A stretch of 64,000 nucleotides of DNA. Source: Brevibacillus_D fluminis_A (GTDB lineage: Bacteria; Bacillota; Bacilli; Brevibacillales; Brevibacillaceae). The notes under the pieces are model-generated. The model made no database searches, was not told where the DNA came from, and saw nothing but the letters and a program-made list of their open reading frames with translations. Location of the stretch: the NCBI RefSeq assembly GCF_052072235.1, contig NZ_CM125436.1, positions 4,954,001 through 5,018,000 of the forward strand, given 5' to 3'. How positions within the stretch are numbered: the stretch's first letter is position 1; every line of letters begins with the position of its first letter. The position numbers were made by a program, and so were the translations under genes. Positions 17,090 to 25,919 of this stretch are shown here, piece after piece.

Positions 17090-17512
17090 ATGCAAATGAA
17101 GATGGGAGAATCGCTGCTCTTCACTGCGCTGACATTCGGCGTTTCCGTCGGATTCGTGCCTTATGAGGACATGCTCGCCTTCAATGCGCCTGCAAGCGAT
17201 CAAGGGAAGGTGTATCAAAACGAAGCGTTCCGCAACGTTACCGTAGAGAAGACCGCGTTCGGCCATTATGTGATCAGCGGGGAAGCTCGCGTATTCGAGG
17301 CGACCGTCAACTATGTTGTCACGAGCGGACAGTCGCATGTAACCAGCGGATACACGACTGCAAGCAAGGGCGGTCCCGACTGGGGCACTTTTCAAATCGA
17401 ACTGGATACGACCATGCTGACCGCGTATAGCCAACCGCTTGCCATTACGCTCTTTGAAGCGAGCGCAGAAGACGGACGACCGCTCCACGAATTGACGATT
17501 CCGCTGTTTTGA
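17090..17512 (+). CDS. Gmad2/Ig-like domain protein, possibly secreted
   Basis: A 140-residue protein whose C-terminal 95 residues (FRNVTVEKTAFGHYVISGEARVFEA, then TSGYTTASKGGPDWGTFQIEL) match the immunoglobulin-like Gmad2 domain found on the outside of spore-formers and next to germination proteins. The N-terminus (SLLFTALTFGVSVGFV) is moderately hydrophobic and may be a signal peptide or anchor. The ATG at 17090 has GGAGGGAAGG upstream. Ends at a bidirectional terminator shared with the MocR gene. Confidence 0.7.
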   Translation: MQMKMGESLLFTALTFGVSVGFVPYEDMLAFNAPASDQGKVYQNEAFRNVTVEKTAFGHYVISGEARVFEATVNYVVTSGQSHVTSGYTTASKGGPDWGTFQIELDTTMLTAYSQPLAITLFEASAEDGRPLHELTIPLF

Positions 17513-17545
17513 CAAACCTGGTCCTTGACCAGGTTTGTTTATTTC
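17512..17545. terminator. Bidirectional terminator
   Basis: Perfect 12-base stem ACAAACCTGGTC / GACCAGGTTTGT with a three-base loop; T-rich in the plus direction. It overlaps the plus-strand gene's stop and sits at the MocR gene's stop. Confidence 0.85.
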
Positions 17546-18957
17546 TCATAATATGGTGTCCACGCCCGGTTCAGAAGTTCAATTCCTGGCTCGATGTGCG
17601 CAAGCGGCAATCCGCCAAAACCAAGCAGCAGCAGCGGGCGCATTCCTTCCTTGCGTTCATGCCACATCGGCTCGGTGCTGTACACCTTCACGCCATGCGC
17701 TTCCGCAACGTTTACAAGCGTATCGGCCGACTCTTTGCTTTTGACTTCCAGCACGAGATGGAGGCCGGCGTCTTGCCCGGTGATGATGACCCGCTCCCCC
17801 ATATGCGTCCTAATCGCCTGCAGCATCGCGGCATGCTTTTTATGGTAAAGCGTCCTCATTCTGCGGATATGGCGCTCCCACTCTCCCGATTGCATAAACA
17901 GCTCCAAGGCTCTTTGATGCAGCCTTGAGGCAGTCTGGTCATAGGTGATCAACCCGCTGCGGTAGCGGCCAAGCAGACGCTGCGGCACCACCATATAGCT
18001 GATCCGGATCGCCGGCATCAACGATTTGGAAAACGTGCCGACATAGATGACGTTTCCGTTTCGGTCCAATCCTTGCAAAGATGGAATTGGCTTACCCCGA
18101 TAGCGGAATTCCCCATCATAATCATCCTCGATCACGAGCGCATCCCGCTCCGCCGCCCAAGCCAGCAGCTTGAGCCGTTTGGCAACAGGCATGACCATCC
18201 CTAACGGATATTGGTGGGAAGGCGTGATGTACACCACCTCCGCGTTGCTCTCTTGCAACCGTTCCAAGCTGATGCCGTCCGATTCGAGCGGAATGGGCAC
18301 CAGCCGGAACCCAAGCCGATTAAACACGTCCCGTACCCGTGGGTAGCACGGATCTTCCACCGCAACGTCCTTGCGTTCCAATTCAAGTAGCTGGCACAAG
18401 CTTTGCACGAGCGCATAGGTGGAAGGGCCGATGACAATCTGCTCCGCCGAGCAATTCACGCCTCTTGATTGGTACAGGTACTGGCAAATGGCCTCGCGCA
18501 GCCCCGTTTCCCCCTGGTTATCCCCGTAAAAAAGCAAATCTTTTTCCTCAAGCTGCATGCTTTGCTGGTAGCATTTCCGCCACACGTCGAACGGAAAATG
18601 GTCCAGATCGATCCCGGACATGAAAAAATCATACAGGATGCGATTCCCTTCTTGCTCCTGTTGACTGTCATTTTGCTTTTCTGCGGAATCAGACGCGGCC
18701 AGCGAGTCCGCTTCCAGCTGCACGACATAATAGCCGCTCCGTTCCCTGCTTTCGATATACCCTTCCGCGAGCAATTGCTGGTACGCCATCAGCACGGTCG
18801 TCTTGCTTACCTGCAAATGGATGGACAGCTGTCGAATGGAAGGGAGGCGCGTGGCCGCCGGAATCCGGGCAGACTGAATCTCTTCTTTAAAATAACGATA
18901 AAGCTGCATGTACATGGCTTCATCGAGCTTTTCATCAAGCAATGGGCTGATGTCCAT
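17539..18957 (-). CDS. MocR-type transcriptional regulator (GntR helix-turn-helix plus aminotransferase domain)
   Basis: A 472-residue cytoplasmic regulator. Residues about 10-80 are a GntR winged helix (ATRLPSIRQLSIHLQVSKTT, ending IESRERSGYYV). A linker of about 45 polar residues follows, then a fold-type-I PLP domain with the lysine in GTFSKSLMPAIRISY and the cofactor-site segment EDDYDGEF. MocR proteins sense PLP or amino compounds and often control vitamin B6, GABA or taurine genes, but no pdxST or gab genes are nearby and the target is unknown. The gene reads away from the binding-protein gene, with about 80 bases of upstream sequence. Confidence 0.9.
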   Translation of the reverse strand: MDISPLLDEKLDEAMYMQLYRYFKEEIQSARIPAATRLPSIRQLSIHLQVSKTTVLMAYQQLLAEGYIESRERSGYYVVQLEADSLAASDSAEKQNDSQQEQEGNRILYDFFMSGIDLDHFPFDVWRKCYQQSMQLEEKDLLFYGDNQGETGLREAICQYLYQSRGVNCSAEQIVIGPSTYALVQSLCQLLELERKDVAVEDPCYPRVRDVFNRLGFRLVPIPLESDGISLERLQESNAEVVYITPSHQYPLGMVMPVAKRLKLLAWAAERDALVIEDDYDGEFRYRGKPIPSLQGLDRNGNVIYVGTFSKSLMPAIRISYMVVPQRLLGRYRSGLITYDQTASRLHQRALELFMQSGEWERHIRRMRTLYHKKHAAMLQAIRTHMGERVIITGQDAGLHLVLEVKSKESADTLVNVAEAHGVKVYSTEPMWHERKEGMRPLLLLGFGGLPLAHIEPGIELLNRAWTPYYEK

Positions 18958-19045
18958 TCATATTATTCCTTTCTATTTCTGTACCTGTTAACTATTATTG
19001 TGCCTGAGAAAACCCGACAGCGCCACTGGATAAAATTATTTGTAA

Positions 19046-19096
19046 ACAAAAAAGCCGGCACCCTCGCTTCCTTTCGGAAGGCACGGTGCCGGCTTT
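19046..19096 (-). terminator. Rho-independent terminator of the binding-protein gene
   Basis: AAAGCCGGCACC (19051-19062) pairs with GGTGCCGGCTTT (19085-19096), with an inner GCTTCC/GGAAGG stem; the minus strand ends in TTTTTTGTTT. Confidence 0.9.
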
Positions 19097-19103
19097 CGCT
19101 TTC

Positions 19104-20318
19104 TTACTCTTTTACTTCGCCGATGAATACTTTGTTGTTGTTGTCATATTTGTACGCAAATACTTGCGCAAATTTGTTGTCGCCTTTTTCGTCGAAGCTG
19201 ACTTTTACGAATTGGCCTTGGAAATCGCTTGTTTTGTGGATCGCATCCAATACTTGTTCACGGGACGGTTTTTTGCCGCCGTTTGCTTTGATTGCTTCCA
19301 TCAAGCCGTTCAAGGTTACGTTCATCGCGTCATAGCCGAAAGAAGTGAAGATACCGACTTTTTTGCCAGTCGCTTTTTCAAAATCTGCAATCCATTTTTT
19401 GCCTTCGTCAGAACCGGAAAGGTCGCCGACTGTGGACGTGAATACAACGTTGTTTGCCGCATCGCCGGCAATTTTCAGCATGTCAGCGGAGTCGAGACCG
19501 TCGCCACCCATGAATGGGCCTTTGAAGCCTTTTTCACGCGCTTGCTTCACGATGATGCCTGCTTCCGCATAGTAGCCGCCAAAGTAGATCATGTCCGGAT
19601 TTTTTGCAACCACTTGGTTGACGATCGCGCTGTAATCTTTCTCGCCAGCGGTTACGCCTTCAAATGCCAGCACTTGCACGCCGTCTTTTTCAAATTGCTT
19701 TTTCACTTGCTCAGCCAAGCCTTGTCCATAAGCACCTTTGTCATGGATCAAGAACGCGGTTTTCACACCCAGTTGGTTTTTCGCATAAATCGCAGCTTTG
19801 GTACCTTGTTGATCGTCGCGCGCGCAGATGCGGTGTACGACTTTTTTGCCTGCATCCGTCAGGTTGGAACCTGTGGACGAAGGGGATACCATGACGAGGC
19901 CCGCTTCATCGTATTTCGCCGCTGCCGGAATCGAGGAACCGGTCGTTACGTGGCCCACGACAGCCAGTACATTCGGATCGGAGATCAGCATCTCTGCGCT
20001 GGCTACGCCTTGCTTCGGATCTGCCTGGTCATCCTGCTTGGACAATTCAACAGTGAAGCCCAGCTTTTTAAAATCTTCTGCCTTTTGCGCGAGCGCATAC
20101 TCTTCACCTTGCAAGGCAGTAGAGCCGTAGTCGGAAGCAGAACCGGACAGCGGCCCTACGGAACCAATGACGATTTTTTGGTCACCGGCAGCAGCTTGCT
20201 CTCCGCCGCCTGTGCTGGCATTGCCTTCCGGGGCCTTCGCAGCTTGGCCGCAACCGGACAGCGCTGCTGTAACGGCGAACATTGTTGAAAGCAATGCGAT
20301 CTTTGTCTGTTTTTTCAT
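19104..20318 (-). CDS. ABC transporter substrate-binding lipoprotein, branched-chain amino acid (LivJ) type
   Basis: A 404-residue extracytoplasmic solute-binding lipoprotein. MKKQTKIALLSTMFAVTAALSGC is a signal peptide with lipobox LSGC, followed by an Ala/Gly/Glu linker. The mature part (IVIGSVGPLSGSASDYGSTA, then VVGHVTTGSSIPAA and VHRICARDDQQGT) matches the peripheral-binding fold of Leu/Ile/Val-binding proteins. The ATG at 20318 follows GAGGGGG. No livHMGF permease or ATPase genes are next to it, so partner components must be elsewhere. It carries its own terminator. Confidence 0.9.
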   Translation of the reverse strand: MKKQTKIALLSTMFAVTAALSGCGQAAKAPEGNASTGGGEQAAAGDQKIVIGSVGPLSGSASDYGSTALQGEEYALAQKAEDFKKLGFTVELSKQDDQADPKQGVASAEMLISDPNVLAVVGHVTTGSSIPAAAKYDEAGLVMVSPSSTGSNLTDAGKKVVHRICARDDQQGTKAAIYAKNQLGVKTAFLIHDKGAYGQGLAEQVKKQFEKDGVQVLAFEGVTAGEKDYSAIVNQVVAKNPDMIYFGGYYAEAGIIVKQAREKGFKGPFMGGDGLDSADMLKIAGDAANNVVFTSTVGDLSGSDEGKKWIADFEKATGKKVGIFTSFGYDAMNVTLNGLMEAIKANGGKKPSREQVLDAIHKTSDFQGQFVKVSFDEKGDNKFAQVFAYKYDNNNKVFIGEVKE

Positions 20319-20436
20319 TGTAGGAACCCCCTCTTTCGTTTGTAGACAAATGTCCAAATGGAACGTACACGCTCTATTGTACAACAAATTTGAATCTTGG
20401 TAAAAACTTTAATTTTCCACTAAATAAATTTGTGCG

Positions 20437-20474
20437 TAAACTACGGCTGCATCGAACTTCGACGCGGCCGTAGC
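20437..20474 (-). terminator. Hairpin terminator after the aromatic-type ABC operon
   Basis: CTACGGC (20441-20447) pairs with GCCGTAG (20467-20473), and the stem continues inward with few mismatches. The following T tract is short (TTTACGC), so strength is uncertain. Confidence 0.6.
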
Positions 20475-20494
20475 GATGGTATGCAGGCTGTTTT

Positions 20495-21289
20495 CTAGCC
20501 CAAAATATAACGGTCTTCGGTGAATGCCTCGCCCCTCGCCTCTTCAAAGGCGCTCAGCAAGTCTTTGGTTGTCATCTGCTGTTTTTTCTCTTGCGGAATA
20601 TCGAGGATGATATTCCCTTCATGCAGCATCAGCAAACGGTTCCCCATGTGCAGTGCCTGCTCCATGTTGTGCGTGACCATCAGGGTGGTCAGCTTGTTCT
20701 GCTCCACGATTTTGCGGGTCAAATCCACGATCAGCGCGGCGCGTTTCGGGTCGAGCGCCGCTGTATGCTCGTCAAGCAGCAAGATTTTCGGCTTGGTGAA
20801 GGTCGCCATCAGCAAGCTGAGCGCCTGGCGTTGTCCGCCGGACAGAAGGCCCACCTTTGCTTTCAGCCGATTTTCCAACCCTTGGTCCAAAACTTTCAGC
20901 TGCTCGCGGAACAGCTCCCGCTTCGCCGCCGACACGCCGAACGAAAGCGTCCGTTTTTTGCCGCGACCATAGGCGATCGCCAAGTTTTCTTCGATGGACA
21001 TGTTCGGTGCTGTACCCGCCATCGGGTCCTGGAAAACCCGGCCGATCAGCGACGCGCGCTGATGCTCTTTCTTGCGCGTAACATCTTGGCCATCGATCGT
21101 GATCGTGCCGCTGTCAGGGAGCAATCCGCCCGAGATCAGGTTCATCAACGTCGATTTCCCCGCACCGTTACCGCCGATCACCGTTACGAAATCACCGGGA
21201 GCCAGATGCAGATCGATCTGCTTCAATGCGACTTTTTCATTGATTGTGCCTGCGTTAAACACCTTGCCTGCTTTGGAGATCGTCAGCAT
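20495..21289 (-). CDS. ABC transporter ATP-binding protein (TrpZ-like)
   Basis: A 264-residue ATPase with Walker A GGNGAGKST at residues 39-47, signature LLSGGQRQALSLLMA, Walker B ILLLDEHTAALD and switch VTHNMEQAL. It energises uptake through the permease encoded directly upstream: the permease stop abuts this start. With the binding protein it forms an importer of the ABC_sub_bind/TrpXYZ kind, which in streptococci takes up tryptophan or related aromatic amino acids; the substrate here is inferred from family only. Confidence 0.9.
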   Translation of the reverse strand: MLTISKAGKVFNAGTINEKVALKQIDLHLAPGDFVTVIGGNGAGKSTLMNLISGGLLPDSGTITIDGQDVTRKKEHQRASLIGRVFQDPMAGTAPNMSIEENLAIAYGRGKKRTLSFGVSAAKRELFREQLKVLDQGLENRLKAKVGLLSGGQRQALSLLMATFTKPKILLLDEHTAALDPKRAALIVDLTRKIVEQNKLTTLMVTHNMEQALHMGNRLLMLHEGNIILDIPQEKKQQMTTKDLLSAFEEARGEAFTEDRYILG

Positions 21290-22213
21290 TTATTTTCCCT
21301 CCTTCGCGGTTTTGGCGGTTTTTTTCCAAACGTTTTTGAATACGGTCGGGAACACCAGCGCGATGACGACGATCAGCGCCGTGATCAGCTTCATGTCCGA
21401 CGGCTGCAAGCCGGCGCGCAGCGCGAGCGCAATCACCAGACGATATACCACAGAACCGCCGATTACCGCGATTGTGGCACGGAAAATCGTCATATGGCCG
21501 AACAACACTTCCCCGACGATTACGGAGGCCAGACCGATGACGATCATCCCTGTCCCCATCCCGACGTCAGCAAATCCTTGGTATTGCGCGATCATAGCAC
21601 CAGCGACCGCCACGAGCGCATTGGACAGCGCCAGACCGATAATCGTGGTGGAATCGGTATTCGCACCGAAGCTGCGGATCATCGTCGAATTGTCGCCGGT
21701 CGCCCGCAGGTCAAGCCCCAAATCAGTATGCAGAAACCAGTCGATAATCAGCTTGATAATCACAACAAACAGGAGGAAGAGTATCGCAACACCTGTGATC
21801 CAGGTCGTTCCACCAATGGCCAGGTCAGGAAAATGCAAGTCCTTCAGCATGGTGTAGATCGTCTCTTCGCGCAAGAGCGGCAGATTGGCACGGCCCTCCA
21901 TAATCCTCAAGTTGATCGAATACAGCCCGATCATCGTCAAAATCCCTGCCAACAGACCATTTATTTTTCCTTTGGTGGTCAACAGTCCCGTCACGATTCC
22001 CGCCAGCGCGCCGCCTATCAAGGCGATCAGCGTGGCCAGAAAAGGGCTGTAGCCGTCAATGATCATTTTGGCGGCGATGGCTCCGCCCAAGGCAAAGCTC
22101 CCGTCCACCGTCAGATCAGGAAAGTTTAGAATACGAAAGGTTAAATAAACGCCAAGCGCCAGCAGCGCGAATAACAACCCCTGTTCTAAGGCTCCATTAA
22201 TTGCGACACTCAT
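21290..22213 (-). CDS. ABC transporter permease (TrpY-like, branched-chain family fold)
   Basis: A 307-residue integral membrane protein with about eight hydrophobic segments, beginning LEQGLLFALLALGVYLTFRIL and including FPDLTVDGSFALGGAIAAKM, the hallmark loop of this permease family. DLGLDLRATGDNSTMIRSFG is the cytoplasmic coupling region. It lies between its binding protein (41-base gap) and its ATPase (zero gap). Confidence 0.9.
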   Translation of the reverse strand: MSVAINGALEQGLLFALLALGVYLTFRILNFPDLTVDGSFALGGAIAAKMIIDGYSPFLATLIALIGGALAGIVTGLLTTKGKINGLLAGILTMIGLYSINLRIMEGRANLPLLREETIYTMLKDLHFPDLAIGGTTWITGVAILFLLFVVIIKLIIDWFLHTDLGLDLRATGDNSTMIRSFGANTDSTTIIGLALSNALVAVAGAMIAQYQGFADVGMGTGMIVIGLASVIVGEVLFGHMTIFRATIAVIGGSVVYRLVIALALRAGLQPSDMKLITALIVVIALVFPTVFKNVWKKTAKTAKEGK

Positions 22214-22254
22214 AGCTTCCTCCTCATTTGCAAGGCTTCATCGGCCTCATTCCA

Positions 22255-23310
22255 TTACTGGTCGATTACTTCATTCGCTTTGTCAAGCAAGGATTGCGGC
22301 AGGGTCACACCCATTTTCTCAGCTGCTTTCTTGTTGACGATCAGTTTCATTTCCGCTTGTTTTTCTACAGGCATGTCAGCAGGTTTCGCTTCGCCTTTGA
22401 GAATTTTCACAGCCATGTCAGCTGTTTGCGCACCCAGTTTGTCGTATTGGATACCGTATGTTGCGATTGCACCGCTCTTGACGGAGTTTTCTTCACCAGC
22501 GACAACCGGAATTTTGTTCGCTTCCGCTACGCCAATGACCGCTGCGATGGACGAAACCACCATGTTATCGGTTGGCACGTAGATCGCATCGACTTTTCCT
22601 ACCAACGATTCAGCCGCTTGTTTCACTTCTGTCGGGCTGCTGATGGAAGCTTCCACGATTTCCAGACCCAATTTGCCGGAAACGGATTTCGCGAGGTCAA
22701 CCTGAACTTTGGAGTTCGCTTCCCCTGCGTTGTAGATGATTCCTACTTTTTTCGCATCCGCTTTCAAATCTTTGACCAATGCCAGCTGATCTTCAACCGG
22801 GTTCATGTCGGTTGTACCGGTCAGGTTGCCTTCCGGTTTGTCCATCGATTTCACCAGGCCAACGACAACCGGGTCCGTAACCGCTGTAAAGACAACCGGG
22901 ATGTCCTTGATGTTTTGCGCCGCCGCTTGAGCGGTTGGGGTCGCGATGGCAAAAATCATGTCCACTTTATCGCCCTGGAACTTCTGCACGATCGAAGTTG
23001 CCGTATCCATGCTACCTTGCGCGGATTGTTTGTCAAATACGACTTCTTTCCCATCGTTGTAGCCTTGTTTCGCCATTTCAGCGATGAATCCGTCGCGAGC
23101 CGCGTCCAACGCAGGATGCTCTACGATTTGCACGATACCGATTTTCACCTGTTTACCCGCAGCTGGCTGCGCGCTTTCCTGCTTCGGTGCCTCTGCCGGC
23201 TTGTTCTCTGCCGGAGCAGCACTTTGCTGCCCACACGCTGTAACAAACAAAAGCGACAATGTACATAAAACGGATGAGACGGTTAGCTTGCTCTTTCTCT
23301 GTTTGAACAT
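22255..23310 (-). CDS. ABC transporter substrate-binding lipoprotein (TrpX-like), first gene of operon
   Basis: A 351-residue lipoprotein: signal peptide ending LLFVTAC, a Pro/Ala/Glu-rich linker, then VKIGIVQIVEHPALDAARDGF and FAIATPTAQAAA, PVVFTAVTDPVVVGLV, which are characteristic of the ABC_sub_bind (PF04392-like) family. It delivers substrate to the adjoining permease. It is clearly paralogous to the next gene upstream (23407-24438) but shares an operon with the transporter proper. Confidence 0.9.
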   Translation of the reverse strand: MFKQRKSKLTVSSVLCTLSLLFVTACGQQSAAPAENKPAEAPKQESAQPAAGKQVKIGIVQIVEHPALDAARDGFIAEMAKQGYNDGKEVVFDKQSAQGSMDTATSIVQKFQGDKVDMIFAIATPTAQAAAQNIKDIPVVFTAVTDPVVVGLVKSMDKPEGNLTGTTDMNPVEDQLALVKDLKADAKKVGIIYNAGEANSKVQVDLAKSVSGKLGLEIVEASISSPTEVKQAAESLVGKVDAIYVPTDNMVVSSIAAVIGVAEANKIPVVAGEENSVKSGAIATYGIQYDKLGAQTADMAVKILKGEAKPADMPVEKQAEMKLIVNKKAAEKMGVTLPQSLLDKANEVIDQ

Positions 23311-23349
23311 CTTAACTCCCCCACTTCATTTAATTTAGAAATCGCCCAG

Positions 23350-23394
23350 AAAACAAAGAAAAGGAGCTCGTAGTCGAATACAGGCTCCTTTTCT
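23350..23394 (-). terminator. Rho-independent terminator between the two binding-protein genes
   Basis: GAAAAGGAGC (23358-23367) pairs with GCTCCTTTTC (23384-23393); the minus transcript continues TTTGTTTTC. It separates the stand-alone paralogue from the three-gene transporter operon. Confidence 0.8.
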
Positions 23395-23406
23395 CATCAA
23401 TGAGCG

Positions 23407-24438
23407 TTATTTCACGATCTCTTTCGCTGACTTCTTCAAATCTTCAGGTATGGATAACCCAAATTTTGCTGCCGCCTGCTCATTAATATAAAGGTCTGCT
23501 TCTTTGGATACTTCCACCGGGGTTTGGGTGATTTGTTGACCGCCAAGGATTCGTGCTGCCATTTCGCCGGTTTGCTTGCCCATCTTGTAGTAATCGATTC
23601 CGTAAGTGGCAATGGCGCCGCGTTTCACCGTATCCGTATCAGAAGCAAACACAGGCAGCTTCGCGGCCTCTGCCGCCATCAGCACGCCTTCAACTGCGGA
23701 AACTACCGTGTTATCGACCGGAATCAACACTGCATCTGCTTTGCCGACCAGCGATTGCGTGGCAAGCTGCACTTCAGACCCTGTGCTGACACCTGCTTTG
23801 ACGATTTCGACGCCCATCTCTTTCGCTGCGTCTTCCAGCTCCTGCACCTGGACTCCGGAGTTCACCTCGGAAGTCGTGTAGAGCACGCCCAACTTTTTCA
23901 AGTTCGGCATGAAGCCTTTGACCAGTTCGAGCTGCTTCTTCATCGAAAGCTTATCGGAAGTTCCCGTCACGTTTTTGTCTGGTTTGTCCAAGGACCCAAC
24001 CAGGCCTGCCGCTACAGGATCGGTTACTGCGCTAAAAATGACCGGCTTGTCTGCAATCGCTTTGGCCGCTGCCTGAGCGGTCGGCGTCGCGATCGCGATG
24101 ACCATATCCTTGTTATCACCTGCAAATTTCTGCGCGATTGACACGGTATTGCTCATATCCGCGTGTGCATTTTGCAAATCAACCTTCACGTTTTTCCCGT
24201 CTTCGTAACCTGCACCCGCCAATCCGTCGACGATCCCTTTTTCAATGGCATCGAGCGCCGGATGCTCCACGAACTGTGAAATCCCGATGGAGTAGGTTTT
24301 GTCCGCAGGCTTGGCCCCAGACGTTGTCGTTTCCGGCTTCGTTTGCGGCTGTTCAGCAGGCTTTGCCCCGCACGCAGCCAATGTCAACATCATGGAAACG
24401 GACAGAAAAACTCCCAGTGCTTTGTTACTTTTTCTCAT
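23407..24438 (-). CDS. Second ABC_sub_bind-family binding lipoprotein (paralogue)
   Basis: A 343-residue lipoprotein with signal peptide ending MLTLAAC. The mature sequence follows its neighbour closely: IGISQFVEHPALDAIEKGIV, IAIATPTAQAAAKAI, PVIFSAVTDPVAAGLVGSLDKP and GAIATYGIDYYKMGKQTGEMA. It is a separately transcribed copy with its own terminator, so the single permease/ATPase pair may serve two binding proteins of different specificity or regulation. Confidence 0.9.
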   Translation of the reverse strand: MRKSNKALGVFLSVSMMLTLAACGAKPAEQPQTKPETTTSGAKPADKTYSIGISQFVEHPALDAIEKGIVDGLAGAGYEDGKNVKVDLQNAHADMSNTVSIAQKFAGDNKDMVIAIATPTAQAAAKAIADKPVIFSAVTDPVAAGLVGSLDKPDKNVTGTSDKLSMKKQLELVKGFMPNLKKLGVLYTTSEVNSGVQVQELEDAAKEMGVEIVKAGVSTGSEVQLATQSLVGKADAVLIPVDNTVVSAVEGVLMAAEAAKLPVFASDTDTVKRGAIATYGIDYYKMGKQTGEMAARILGGQQITQTPVEVSKEADLYINEQAAAKFGLSIPEDLKKSAKEIVK

Positions 24439-24485
24439 CTAAACTCTCTCCTCTTCTACGCTAGGCTAAACTCAACTTGGTTGGT

Positions 24486-24494
24486 ATTATAGCA
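24486..24494 (-). promoter_or_regulatory. Extended -10 (TGCTATAAT) upstream of the binding-protein paralogue
   Basis: A consensus TATAAT with a TGn extension lies about 48 bases before the ATG. The -35 region is weak. Confidence 0.5.
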
Positions 24495-24650
24495 CACTTT
24501 ACAAAACTATATTTAATTTTAAATCTTCTAAATTGTCTAATATATGCTTTGTGTTAAAAAATGTAATATCACTAAACTTCCCTCTATTTCCTATCATACA
24601 TAAACGCTTTGACGTTGAAAAGTGATAAATTTTGGACAGCAATTCATAAA

Positions 24651-24675
24651 GAAAAACCCCTTCTCGACGAGGGGC
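24651..24675 (-). terminator. Rho-independent terminator of the YvbH-like gene
   Basis: CCCCT pairs with AGGGG around an eight-base loop, and TTTTTCTTT follows on the minus strand, directly after the gene. Confidence 0.8.
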
Positions 24676-24689
24676 TTTTCATCTTCTCA

Positions 24690-25304
24690 TCAGTTATTGA
24701 TGAACTTCTCAAAGACTTTGCCAAAATCTTTCACGACGTACTTCTCTTTTGACTCGGTTAACCAGGTAAAGGTATACTGGTTGATCTCCTTAAACTGATT
24801 GGCCACATCCGCTTGAATCCCTGCCACGCGGCCGAGCGTGTTTTGAGCGGATTCAAGGCTTTGCCGCGCATACTCCAGCGCAACTTCGTTTTCATGCATG
24901 ATTTCGGCGATTTTTTGCAAAGCCTTGTACAAATCTTTTACTTCTTCCAAATGTTTTTTATATACGTCGATAGAATAGTGATGAGGACCGATCGAGAATT
25001 TGATCTCGATGTCCAGGTCGACCGTTCCGGCCGTCTCCAATGCGACTTCGGTAATTTTGTGTGTGGAGTATGGGAAGCGGCGGAGCATTCGCTTCTTGCT
25101 GATCGCACTGGTTCCATCCAAATGAATCAGCGCCTGGTTTGTAAAGCAGTATTCATCTGTCTTGGACTTGATGAGAAAATAAATGGTCTCGCCGTCTTCA
25201 TGCATTACATAATCATCGGAGTCTGTCTTGTCAAAATCCTTCGGTTTGATGATTGTACCCAAATCGCTTAATCCAAGAGCGTCTGCTGCCAATTTGCCAA
25301 ACAT
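24690..25304 (-). CDS. PH-domain protein, YvbH-like
   Basis: A 204-residue cytoplasmic protein. Residues about 25-125 form a bacterial pleckstrin-homology-like domain (EDGETIYFLIKSKTDEYCFTNQALIHLDG, then RRFPYSTHKITEVALETAGTVDLDIEIKF), followed by a helical tail. This matches YvbH of Bacillus, whose role is not established. The start at 25304 is preferred over an upstream frame opening because GAGGGG precedes it and MFGKLAADALGL matches the expected N-terminus. Confidence 0.8.
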   Translation of the reverse strand: MFGKLAADALGLSDLGTIIKPKDFDKTDSDDYVMHEDGETIYFLIKSKTDEYCFTNQALIHLDGTSAISKKRMLRRFPYSTHKITEVALETAGTVDLDIEIKFSIGPHHYSIDVYKKHLEEVKDLYKALQKIAEIMHENEVALEYARQSLESAQNTLGRVAGIQADVANQFKEINQYTFTWLTESKEKYVVKDFGKVFEKFINN

Positions 25305-25420
25305 CGCGCAAATCCCCTCTCCCACTCGGAATTTTCCCGCCACTGTGAAATACGAATGGCGGCATTTTTGGTTCCTTACCCAGAATAGCATAGTGGCATT
25401 TATTGTAAATCCCGACCTGC

Positions 25421-25463
25421 AAAAAAATTCCCCTGCTCACCGTCAATGGCAACCAGGGGATTC
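25421..25463 (-). terminator. Rho-independent terminator of gcvH
   Basis: AATCCCCTG on the minus strand pairs with CAGGGGAATT around an 18-base loop and is followed by seven T. It lies just past the gcvH stop. Confidence 0.8.
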
Positions 25464-25477
25464 TTCCTAAAGCAATC

Positions 25478-25858
25478 TTATTCTTTTACCATTGCTTCAT
25501 ACTTGTCGGCATCCATCAATTTGTCCAGTTCGCTGGCGTCGGCCAACTCGACAACGATCATCCAAGCCTTGTCGTAGGAAGAAGAGTTCACGAGTTCAGG
25601 CGCATCTTCCAGTTCACCATTCACCTCAATGACAGTACCGGTGACCGGTGCGTACAGCTCGGATACGGTTTTCACGGATTCAACGCTTCCGAATGGCTCA
25701 TCTTGCTTGATCGTTGCCCCTACTTCAGGCAGTTCGACAAACACGATGTCACCCAGCTCGGATTGAGCGAATTCAGTGATACCGATGTACGCTTTGTTGC
25801 CTTCGACGCGTACCCACTCATGTTCTTCGCTGTAGCGCAGATTCTTAGGAAATTCCAT
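25478..25858 (-). CDS. gcvH: Glycine cleavage system H protein
   Basis: A 126-residue lipoyl carrier that shuttles the aminomethyl group between the P, T and L proteins; in Bacillus it is also the obligate relay for lipoate transfer. The lipoylated Lys63 lies in FGSVESVKTVSELYAP. The N-terminus (LRYSEEHEWVRVEGNKAYIGIT) is typical. SD AGGAGG precedes the ATG. gcvT and gcvP are not in the window, as in Bacillus, where gcvH is separate. Confidence 0.98.
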   Translation of the reverse strand: MEFPKNLRYSEEHEWVRVEGNKAYIGITEFAQSELGDIVFVELPEVGATIKQDEPFGSVESVKTVSELYAPVTGTVIEVNGELEDAPELVNSSSYDKAWMIVVELADASELDKLMDADKYEAMVKE

Positions 25859-25919
25859 TTGATTTAGCCTCCTGTCAATCGCTGTTCAATAAATACCTAT
25901 ACATAATTGGACAAAGCGA

